Origin: Onthophagus taurus
Lineage: Eukaryota; Arthropoda; Insecta; Coleoptera; Scarabaeidae
Direction: 5' to 3'
Assembly: GCF_036711975.1 (NCBI RefSeq)
Contig: NC_091976.1
Coordinates: forward strand, 26,846,001-26,910,000
Length of the DNA stretch: 64,000 bases
Positions 50,073 through 60,187 of this stretch are shown in pieces. Each line of letters opens with the position of its first letter. The stretch's first letter is position 1. The notes under the pieces are model-generated. The model had not been told where the DNA came from, made no database searches, and worked only from the letters and a program-made list of their open reading frames with translations. A program made the position numbers and the translations under genes.

Positions 50073-53000
50073 TTATTTTCTAATATTTCTTAAAAACTTT
50101 TCTCCCAGCCAAGCAACTGCTGTTGCATATGTTAAAATGTTTAATAAATGTAATGTTACAACGTAATTATTTACTGAATCTCTTATCCAACCTAAAACAA
50201 AAAACAAAAGTGTATTTATTAGTTGGGTTGAGGTCAAATTTCTATTAGATAACAAATTACGTATAAATAAAGAATCATTAAAATGTATTGCAATTTAATT
50301 TATTGAACGGTTGTAAAGATATGCAACCTTAAAGTCAAAACAATTTTATTTTAACCTCATAAGGTTGTTATGATTAAATTAATTGAATATGTTGCATAAT
50401 TTTGCCACACCAATCCATATCAATTAATGACGTATGCACGTGCATCATAGAAGAAGTGTACTCTCACAGTCACATATACGCTTTGATTTCTATATTTTGC
50501 TCAGTATGCATTATTTGATCACGATGCCATTTTTTAGAGTTAGATCTTCTCTAGCCTTCTATAAAGAAGATTTAATCTTCCACTGGTAGTACTCACTCTT
50601 TGCAACCAACATGTAGACATCTGCAAGCAGTATCTACTCTTCTATTTCTTTCATTAGCGGTTCTTCCAACAATATCTAGATTTCTGCTATCAGTAAGTGG
50701 TCTTTAGCCAGCAGAATAGGGTCTTTTGAAAACACGTCTTGTATAAAGAGAATGTTGACTTGTATTAGTAGTATTAAACCTTCTGCTAGTAGTAATTACT
50801 AGTGATGGAACGGATAGTGATTTTGCTTTGGGATATTTTCATACTCATATTCCAAAAACTGGATTTTATACGAATTTTTAAAACTTAATCGACGAAAATT
50901 GCAAAATTCGAAAAAATTGTCGATCATTTCAAAAATTTATTCCTCAAGAACTGAAAGTGATTTTTCAAAACGGCTTTTTGCATTACAAAGAGGACACTTT
51001 AATTAATAATTGGTGATATTTCCACAAGGATGCTTCAAGAAATTAATTTTATAGCGAATTTTGAAAATTATCGATGAAAATTGCAATATCAAAAATTTTA
51101 TCAAAACTTCAAATATTGTTTTCTCAAAAACTAAAAGTTAGTTTTCAAAACGGGTTGGTTCATTGGAAAGATCACACTTTTATTAACACTTTGGCAAATT
51201 TTCGTAGTCATATTCCAAAAACTGGATTTTATACGAATTTTTAAAACTTAATCGCCGAAAATTGCAAAATTCGAAAAAATCGTCGATCATTTCAACAATT
51301 TATTTCTCAAGATCTGAAAGTGATTTTTCAAAACGGCTTTTTGCATTAAAAAGAGGACACGTTAATTAATAATTGGTGATATTTCCACAAGGATGCTTCA
51401 AGAAATTAATTTTATAGCGAATTTTGAAAATTATCGATGAAAATTGCAATATCGAAAATTTTATCAAAACTTCAAATATTGTTTTCTAAAAACGAAAAGT
51501 TAGTTTTCAAAACGGGTTGGTTTATTGGAAAGAGGACACTTTTATTAACGTTTTGTCAAATTTTCAAACTCATATTCCAAGAAACGGATTTTATACGAAT
51601 TTTTAAAACTTAATCGCCGAAAATTGCAAAATTCGAAAAAATTGTCGATCATTTCAAAAATTTATTCCTCAAGAACTGAAAGTGATTTTTCATAACGACT
51701 TGTTGCATTAAAAAGAGGACACTTTAATTAATAATTGGTGATATTTCCACAAGGATGCTTCAAGAAATTAATTTTATAGCGAATTTTGAAAATTATCGAT
51801 GAAAATTACAACATCGAAAATTTTATCAAAACTTCAAATATTGTTTTCTAAAAACGAAAAGTTATTTTTCAAAACAGGTTGGTTTATTGGAAAGAGGACA
51901 CTTTTATTAATGTTTTGTCAAATTTTCAAACTCATATTCCAAGAAATGGATTTTATACGAATTTTTAAAACTTAATCGGCGGAAATTGCAAAATTCGAAA
52001 AAATTTTCGATCATTTCAAAAATTTATTTCTCAAGAACTGAAAGTGATTTTTCAAAACGACTTTTTGCATTAAAAAGAGGACACTTTAATCAATAATTGT
52101 CGATATTTCCACAAGGATGCTTCAAGAAATTAATTTTATAGCGAATTTTGAAAATTATCGATGAAAATTGCAATATCAAAAATTTTATCAAAACTTCAAA
52201 TATTGTTTTCTCAAAAACTAAAAGTTAGTTTTCAAAACGGGTTGGTTCATTGGAAAGATCACACTTTTATTAACACTTTGGCAAATTTTCGTAGTCATAT
52301 TCCAAAAACTGGATTTTATACGAATTTTTAAAACTTAATCGCCGAAAATTGCAAAATTCGAAAAAATCGTCGATCATTTCAACAATTTATTTCTCAAGAT
52401 CTGAAAGTGATTTTTCAAAACGGCTTTTTGCATTAAAAAGAGGACACGTTAATTAATAATTGGTGATATTTCCACAAGGATGCTTCAAGAAATTAATTTT
52501 ATAGCGAATTTTGAAAATTATCGATGAAAATTGCAATATCGAAAATTTTATCAAAACTTCAAATATTGTTTTCTCAAAAACTAAAAGTTTTTTTTCAAAA
52601 TGGGTTTGTTCATTGGAAAGAGGACGCTTTTATTATTATTTTATACGAATTTTTAAAACTTAATCGGCGAAAATGTCAAAATTCGAAAAAATTGTCGATC
52701 ATTTCAAAAATTTATTTCTCAAGAACTAAAAGTAATTTTTCAAAACGGCTTTTTGCATTAAAAAGAGGATACCTTATTAGTCGAAATTGATAACAGCTAT
52801 AGTTCTGTTAGTAATGAATATGATGAATTAAAAGCGAAGAGAAGAAAACTAGACGAAACTGCAATCAGGGATTTTATCTACGACTACTTGAATAAGTGCA
52901 TCATTACCACACTCATTTGAGGTGATTTGAGTTACGTAATGAAGTTCATTACCGCACTGGTTTCATTACGTAACGCATATTTAGCCCAATCAGAACAGAG

Positions 53001-56000
53001 TTAATTTATTGAAATGAGCAAGAATACAAAAGAAAAAGTGCTACCTATTTAAAAAAAAAATAATTCTATTTATTATAAACATTAATTGTTATGTTTTTAC
53101 ATTTCGAAACATTTATTCCAGATGAGTAAACATGTTATTGAAACTGACATTAGTTCAAAATTGTCAACAATCATTTCAGAATAGTTTTATAAATGTCAAA
53201 ATATAGACCTTTTTAAAGAAATAGATTTTTAAGTCATTTTTAGCAGTCGTAGATAAAATGTTGTATATCACACGTGGGCTAGAGCATAATTACAGTACTC
53301 GTGTGATTAAACCACTCGGTCTACAACCTCGTCGTGCAATTTTCCACACTCGTACAGTAATTATGTTTCTAGTCCACTTGTAATATAAATAACTATTATA
53401 TATCGTGTTGGAATTGTTATAATGAGGTTGCTAATGACAAACCTGATATAAATATAATAGTCGCCGGATATCCGTTCCACCACTAGTAATTACCTTTCTG
53501 TAAGCAGTAAGAAATTTTCTGCAAACACCATATAGTCTTCCTTTAGCAGTGTCTAGTACTCAGTCAGCAATAACTAGTCGTTTATAAAGAAAATCTAGTA
53601 TTACATTGTTAGTATCTTGTCTACTCTTCGAGCACGCAGTATCTAGACTTGTATCAACAGTATCAAGTCGTCATTAAAACGTCATTAAAATCTCAACGAA
53701 ACGTTTAAAAATAAACGTTAATACACTACTTTAATCTTTACTTACCTATAACTGGTCCCATTACAAGAAATAAAAGTCCACTCGTTGCTAATTGAAGACC
53801 AGAAGCTGCTGGTAACTTTTCTAATGGCACATGACTTGGAATAACTAAAGCCATAAAAACGGTTCTTAACCCCTTTCCAAAACCTATTATAACAGCTACT
53901 AATATTGACCATTGATAAGTTTGAGTATGAACAAGAACTAAAAAAAAAACGTTAATTAATCTAAAAAGTTATTTTATTATTTGACTCATACTTATTCTTC
54001 CAAATGCCATGCAAAGAACGCCAAAAAGAAAAAATGATTTATTTTCCCATCCAATTCTGTCGGCTAATAACGGTACGATAAATCTTACAACAATGTCACT
54101 AGCGCCTAATAAAGACATGAAAGTGGCGATTTGATAATTTTCGAAGTGGAATTCTTTAAGTACGAATGGTGTTAAAATTGAAAAATTTAACTCGACGAAA
54201 TTAGCTATGGTTATTCCTAACATAAGATTAACGTAGACGTAATCTTTAAAGAGATTCAAATCGAAGAACATAGAAAGTTTTTGCAAAAATGTATAATTTT
54301 TCTCATCTCCTTCCTCTTTAGAAGTTTGTTCTTGTACCTCTTTAAGTTTACGTAAATCCTCTTTTCTTTGTCGTTCTTTGGCTTGGATATCTTTGAACTC
54401 TTTGTAACGTTCCAATTTTTGAGCCGCCGTTTTTAAAACGACTTTTTCATTGGGGTAGAGATCGTTTTTTCCGTTTTTACTTTTTTCAACGTTTTCGTTC
54501 AACAACAATTTTTTTTCTTCTTCTTTTAGATCTTGTGGTGCTTTTTCAGTTGGGCAATCTTCTGCGTCGTGTTCTTGAATGATTGGCCCACCGGGTTTTT
54601 TCTTTTTAATTTCTGTTAAATTTGTATACGAAGATTTTTTCGACATTGCAACGGATGTTTGTCCGGATGCCAAACGAGATCTTCCTCTGCTCGATGCTAA
54701 AGACATCCTAGAACCGCGTAAAGAAGATTTTCTCGAGTACCAACCATCGTTTGCGTAGATTAACATTGGGGTTCCTGGATCAACCATGTCAAAACCGCAG
54801 GAAAATCTTTCGTCGTCGTTGTCGAAGTATTGACTGCTTAAAAGTGATTTTGATTTTTTATGTTTTCCGTCGAAGAATCCTGATTCGCCTTCGGTTAATT
54901 TTTGCCCTTCCTAAAGTTTTTTTTGATTTTTATGGATTAAAATAAAATTAATTTGAATTACTTCTCTAAACGTTGTGTGCCAATGAACGGGTTGTAATAA
55001 TAAAGCACAAGCTATTGCATGCATGGAAAATCCTGCGAAAATTCCCAACGTTCCTTCCATTCCATATAAACCCATTAAATAATTGATGATGTATGGACAA
55101 ACGATGGGGCCAACCGCTGTTGTTGTCCATGATAACCCTGTAGCAATTCGCCTTTTTCTCCGGAAATACGTGTTTAAGGCTAAGGCGTTTGATGATTGCG
55201 TAATTCCTAATCCAGCACCTAAACTATCAGGATTATAGATTAAATTTATAATTAATTGTTGATGATCTTTCTTACCATAAATTATCGAGTACAAAAGTAA
55301 ATACATCCAAACTGTGTTTGCAAAACATGTTAAAACTAGCGAGATTGATATTAAAATTGAACCAAAAAATGCATATTGTCTGTAGGAGTATTTTCTAAAA
55401 ACTGGTCCATTTAGGAGTCCTAAAAAATGTTTATTTTATAGCGTTTTTATGATTCAAACAATTTAAATTGAATACACTAAGGTTATAATATTTTAGTGTT
55501 TAATGGGATGATTAGCGACTCATAGTGTTAAGTGACGGCAATAAATTGCGATGAATGATGTAATTTTTGTGTATTTATCACGTGTAAAGTGAGTGATCAA
55601 TAATATGTTTAGTAAGTTATAAGTTTTTCTTTAAATACAATAAAACTTTGATATAACGGATTAATATGGGTCCTTTATAACCAAAAGTCCGTTATGTGAA
55701 AAATTTGCACACAAATTTAAGCAGGTATCAACACCGTTGCGTTCTTTATTAATTAATTCTACATTTAGTTCAATAAAAATATACAAGAATCTAGCACTCA
55801 ATAACAACTAAAACTAGATTTAGAATTAGTAACATTGAGGTTTAGCCGTGTATCTGAAGAGAAGAAAAATTTCGTGATTTTAATTGTTTCTAAACGTTTA
55901 GTTCAGATTTTAATGACGTTTTAATGGTAACAGAAGTTTTGCGGTGGACTGGATACTATTGGTTTAGGTGTAGATGCTGTTCGATACTGTTAATACAAAA

Positions 56001-59000
56001 ACAGATACTGCTTGCTCGAAAAGTAGATAAGTCAAATCTGCACTGCTGGCAAAAGACAAAATACTACCAGTGAAATACTAGAGCTTCGTTAAGACGACTA
56101 TAAAAAGAATTTACTGCTGGTTGAGCACTAGATGTTCTTACAGGAAAACTATACACAGTTTGCAGAAAGGTAAATATTGCTGGCAGAAGGCTAAACACTA
56201 TCATTGCAAGCCAACATCTTCCATATAGAAGACCTGCTGACAAAAGTTTGCTAGTAAAAGAGTATATACTTAGAACATCAGGTACTGTTAACGGAAAACT
56301 GGATACTTCTAATTGAAGACTAGATACTGCTTGTAAAAGACTAGATATTGCTGCCAAAAAGCAAAATACTACCAACAGAAAACAAAATTCTCTGTATAGA
56401 ATACTAGAAACATGATTTTTTTGAAATTCCAATCTATTTTAAATATCTATCTTGCTTCCACAAAGTATCTCTATACAGTTTGCTTCAAGACAATAAGGTA
56501 TATAATCTAAAACATCTGTGCATTAAGTCTTCACCATGTTTCTATCAAGTGCAGTTTATACAGAGTGGAGTCTCCATCTAGGCTGCATTAATACTGCTTT
56601 GGACGTGCGTTATTATTATTATTATTATTGCTGCCGGGCTGAGGGGAGCAGCCCCTCTCGTTACCGCAACCTGTAGGTCCTTGATGAACCTTAGTATTGC
56701 CCTGAGGTCTTGAACCTTTATGTCGGTAGGTGTCGACAGATTTATACCGAAAATTTTCTGTCTTAGACGGCCTCTCGCGATGCAATTGTACAGTATATGT
56801 TCAGCTGCTTCTGACTCGTCGATGCAAAGTCGACAGGTTTGATCCTCAGCTTGTTCAATGTGGAAGAGGTGGTATTTTAGAGGCGCATGGCCGGTCAGGT
56901 AACCTGAGGTTTTATGCCTCAGCGAAGGGGATCTTAGGACGCATCTCATCCCTGCTTCTAAATATGACCTTATACGGCTAGTTGAAATTATATTCTGTCA
57001 GTATAAGGTTCGTTTTAATTTCAATCAGGTGATTTAAACATGGGTCCTTGAGGATTTCGAGGTGTCCTCTGAGGCTGCCCTGCATCAACTTGAGTGTAGA
57101 AACTATTTTCAGTGATAAGGCACTTGAAGCTGCCTCCTTTTGTATATACAGGGTGTTTTATGAGGAATGGTACATTAATATGTTATAGATATGTTCATTT
57201 TAAGCAGAAAAGTTCCTAAAAACATGTGCTTAATTCTCAAAGGTAACTTTTTGCATTAACTGGCTGTATCTCAGTTACCTTTGAGAATTGAGCATATGTT
57301 TTTAGGAACTTTTCTGCTTAAAATGAACAAATCGAGTACAAAATGAGCGGTGTGAGACCGAGTACGCTAGATTTGTGCCAGCTGTTGTTGTGCTGTCTTA
57401 TGTTTTATTTTTGGCCACCAAACCAATGAGGCGTAGGCGACCATGGGTCTGATTATTGCTACGGCCCAATGAGCCATTCGTGGTTTAAGACCCCAGTTCC
57501 TCCCTAGGAGCCTGCGGCAGATCTGGTTTTCCATGACGGCCTTTTTCCTCACCTTGTCTAAGTGTGAGTTTCAGTTTAGTTTACTGTCTAGTATTGCCCT
57601 TAGATATTTAACTTCTGTTGTGAGGTTAATAGTTCTGCTTTAAATGGAGTATTTCGAATTTATTTGGATTGATGCTGAGCCCATTACTTCTACACCAAGT
57701 ACTGGTGAGTAGTAGAGCTTTCTGCATTAGTTGAGTTATGATTGTATCATATTTACGTTGGATTGGGATTACCAGATCATCAGCATAACCCTGAATCTTG
57801 AATCCGTTTTTTATTAGGATCTTCATCAAGTACCAGCCACCATAATAGCACTCCCTCTTTGGGGCATCGTCTTAGCGCCTTTATAGTCAACGACTCGCCT
57901 CATGGCTATACACTATTTGATTGTTGACGGATATATATCTTTTACGTTTAGAGCCTTCTCTGTCTATGAAAGCACATAGGGCTATCTCTTTGGTTGCAAT
58001 TGCCTCCTCTAAAATGCTAGTCAAAGCATGGAGAGCAGTAATTGATTTTGCTTTCTGGTAAGCATGTTGGCTAGGGTGGAGTGGATTTGTGACAAGCACT
58101 CCATTCCTAAGGTATTGATCGATTACCTTTTCCATCCCATTGAGGAGAAATGAAGTTAGGCTAATTGGTCTGTATACCTTGGGCGTTTGAACGCCTACCA
58201 CCTTTACTTTCCTCCATAGTGTGGGTATATAGCTAAGGCTGTAGCTAGCTATATATAGGGATATTATTACTGGGAGCAAGTCTTCTAAGCCTTTTTACAG
58301 AAAAATAGGCTGAATTCCATCTCCTCCAGGCGATTTTAGAGGATTTTTTGAAATTAGAAATAGCCCACTTTACTCTGTTGGGTTAACTGTTTGGACGTGC
58401 ATGAATACGCTAGAAGATAGAAGGTCCTTGCTGAATACTAAATACTGTAGGCAAAAGACTAGATGCTGTTTACAGAAGATTACATACAGGTAGTAGAAGA
58501 GACTAGATATTGCCGATGGAAAATACGTATTGATAGAAGCCTGGATACAGATGGCAGAATTTTGGATACTATTATCTAACAGAATAGAAGTCTAGATACT
58601 GTTTGCTCGAAAAGTAGGTAAGTCAAGTCTGCACTATTAGCAAAACATCTGAAGACGCACGGCTAAACCCGAAACTTTCTAATTCTAGGTCTAGTGTTAG
58701 TTCTAGATTTAGTTCAATGAAAGTTGTTCCCATTAAATTTCAATTTATTTAATTTGAGTTATAAAAACACCACCTTACATGAATTGAACATTAATTTAGC
58801 AACATCTCGTAAATTATAGAAAGATAACAAGTAGGTGCCACTTCATAGCGGTTGAAACCACATTCAAAATAAAAAAAATATACAAGTATCTTAAATCTCT
58901 TTGATCTGATCTGATTGTGAGTAGATTAAATAAAATAATTAATTCTTACCGATACATGCTGTAGCTGCTGAGTTTAAATTAATAATCGTGGTCGTTTCAG

Positions 59001-59279
59001 GATTAGTAAAATCTAATCTTTGGAATTTTTCCCTGAATATTAACCCAAATTGTTGTAACATAGGAAAAGTACTCAACTTTAACAAAAAAAAACTTATTAA
59101 AGAATAAAAATTAGAAAAGTATCTATACTTACATTACTAAATCCACAAGCTAAAAGAATTAACCAACCCCATCCCCCATCCGGGGCTATAAAATCAGGAT
59201 CTGTAACTCTGTATCTTCTCCTTTTTGGTTGATTACAGTGATCGATTTTTATTTCTGGTACTTTCAATGTTTTATCCAT
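50073..59279 (-). CDS. MCT-F: monocarboxylate transporter-like with a long middle loop
   Basis: Minus-strand exons 59133-59279, 58950-59076, 55276-55419, 54962-55218, 53992-54910, 53746-53937 and 50073-50191; 634 residues, about 100 more than the others. Starts with a long basic N-terminus and then FIAPDGGWGWLIL. The usual 271-nt exon is cut into 127+144 by a 3.5-kb intron. TM5 motif YFRRKRRIATGLSWTTTAVGP, TM8 pair in ASDIVVRFIVP. The 919-nt exon encodes a ~190-residue hydrophilic loop with basic serine clusters (RKSSLRGSRMSLASSRGRSR) and a charged, probably coiled stretch (KERQRKEDLRKLKEVQEQ). It looks like a different subfamily from MCT-A to MCT-E. Introns carry the best-preserved hAT copy and a LINE. 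Confidence 0.88.
50550..50791. repeat. Degenerate ~25-bp minisatellite (left of hAT copy 5)
   Basis: Variants of AGTATCTACTCTTCTATTTC, CAATATCTAGATTTCTGCTATC and similar. The same text continues after the element at 53494-53690, so the element was inserted inside the minisatellite. Confidence 0.65.
50800..53485 (+). mobile_element. hAT-like non-autonomous element (copy 5), exact 8-bp target duplication
   Basis: Starts TAGTGATGGAACGGATAGTG and ends CCGGATATCCGTTCCACCACTA: inverted ends TAGTG(A/G)TGGAACGGATA. The flanks are GTAATTAC at 50792-50799 and GTAATTAC at 53486-53493, a perfect 8-base duplication as made by hAT transposases; TAGTG also fits the hAT end pattern. 50820-52780 is about five satellite units of ~362 bases (marker TGATATTTCCACAAGGATGC near 51013, 51376, 51737, 52100, 52461). 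No transposase. In the last intron of MCT-F. Confidence 0.88.
52870..53262. mobile_element. Nested insertion in hAT copy 5
   Basis: ATTTTATCTACGACTACT at the left is mirrored by AGCAGTCGTAGATAAAAT at the right. Copy 4 has no such segment between its matching GATTTTATA and ATATATCGT parts. A second inverted pair (CACGTGGGCTAGAGCATAAT / ATTATGTTTCTAGTCCACTTG) follows up to about 53390, so the insertion may reach there. Confidence 0.55.
53494..53690. repeat. Degenerate ~25-bp minisatellite (right of hAT copy 5)
   Basis: CAGTGTCTAGTACTCAGTCAGC, AGTATCTAGACTTGTATCAAC and similar variants, continuing the array interrupted by the element. Confidence 0.65.
55800..55860. repeat. Partial hairpin repeat of the 'CTAGAACTAG' family
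   Basis: AACTAGATTTAGAATTAGTAACATTGAGGTTTAGCCG, a degraded half of the hairpin seen at 12262 and 63040-64000. It lies in an intron of MCT-F. Confidence 0.5.
55920..56560. repeat. Degenerate ~25-bp minisatellite (reverse orientation)
   Basis: Variants of GCTGGCAGAAGACTAGATACT and TGCTTGCAAAAGACTAGATATTGC, reverse complement of the arrays at 23354 and 46311. The minus frame 56064-56432 is a by-product of the repeat. The array resumes at 58420-58640 after the LINE. Confidence 0.65.
56578..58390 (-). mobile_element. LINE with RT and C-terminal zinc-knuckle region, broken
   Basis: On the minus strand from high to low coordinates: a block near 58300-58390, then 57887-58279 with YRPISLTSFLLNGMEKVID and HAYQKAKSITALHAL, then 57626-57829 with the catalytic GYADDLVI, then RNase H/thumb text at 57367-57552, and at 56578-56949 a C-terminal CRLC-x-E-x8-H-x4-C-type knuckle. 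Frames are separated by stops and shifts. The 3' tail is a run of TAA/ATA at 56610-56630. A fold-back element (57147-57330) is inserted in it. The LINE sits in the minisatellite inside an MCT-F intron. Confidence 0.8.
57147..57330. mobile_element. Fold-back element, TACAGGGTGTTTTATGAGG family
   Basis: TACAGGGTGTTTTATGAGGA starts the left arm; TTCATTTTAAGCAGAAAAGT and TCTCAAAGGTAACT are mirrored on the right (AGTTACCTTTGAGA, ACTTTTCTGCTTAAAATGAA). The right arm stops early, so the far end is missing. A second, one-armed copy is at 63564-63690. Confidence 0.75.
58420..58720. repeat. Minisatellite and half hairpin repeat
   Basis: 58420-58640 repeats GACTAGATACTGTTTGCAGAAG variants. 58650-58720 is CGCACGGCTAAACCCGAAAC followed by TTCTAGGTCTAGTGTTAGTTCTAG, one arm of the hairpin family. 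Confidence 0.6.
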
Positions 59280-60187
59280 TTTTGTTATATTATTTCAGGA
59301 TTTTCAAAATAATCGCACGTGGTGATTTCTAATCATTAAAGTTGTAATCATGAATTCCATACAAACGAACTTGACACAAAGGTCAACAAATTATAGCTGA
59401 TTCGAAATAGTTTTATCAAAATTAAAGAAAAAACTTTGATCCGTTTTGATATCCTGGTTTGAGTTATTTAAAAATAAAAATAAAATCGCTTAATTTTAAT
59501 TTTAAACAAAGAAATGAGGCGGTTTCAAAACGAGTTGTTTCAACAAAGCTATTGTTCCATAAAAAAGTTAATGATATACTATTAAAAAACCAAGATCTTT
59601 TTGCTACTTTTAGTATTAAATTAAAAAATTTACTTACTTTAAAGGTTAATTGATGATTTTTATGATATTTTCATATTAAAGAAAGATAAGCACGTTGTAA
59701 ATTTGTTGTAATTATATACAGACAGCGAGACGATCACTTAATCACAACTGCATCGCATGAATCCGCAGACTTAACTGAGGAGAAGTTACAGAAAAAAATA
59801 GGCAGGAATCATTGATAACGACAGCACAAAATTTTATCTCGACAACTTCAATAGTTATTCATTTTCATTACATAAAATTTTACCACAGGGCAATAAAACT
59901 TGTTGTTAAAACATAAAAATTTATTTTTTATTTTCAAGAATCGCATTATTACATTTTTTGTAATTCTAAAAAAATACATTTAAATCGAATATAAATATTT
60001 GTATTAAAAAATACAAGATCTTTTGGCTTAAACATTAAATATTTACATATTAAATTTACTTAGGTATTTAATAACAATAATCACAATGATTACAAAGAAT
60101 CACAACATGTTAAAACTGTGGCCTATACAGATTTTTTTTTAATTTAGGAAATTATTTTTTGTTGAGATTTTTTATTTAAATAATTAT
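59280..60187. other. Spacer between MCT-F and MCT-G
   Basis: 5' flank of MCT-F and 3' flank of MCT-G, about 900 AT-rich bases. The small plus frame 59459-59653 shows no known features. Confidence 0.4.

Noticed and set aside
52524-52790. Plus-strand frame of 88 codons
   Set aside because: It lies wholly in the 362-bp satellite of hAT copy 5; other units do not keep the frame.
56064-56432. Minus-strand frame of 122 codons, leucine- and serine-rich
   Set aside because: It arises from the 25-bp minisatellite, which is open by chance in one frame.
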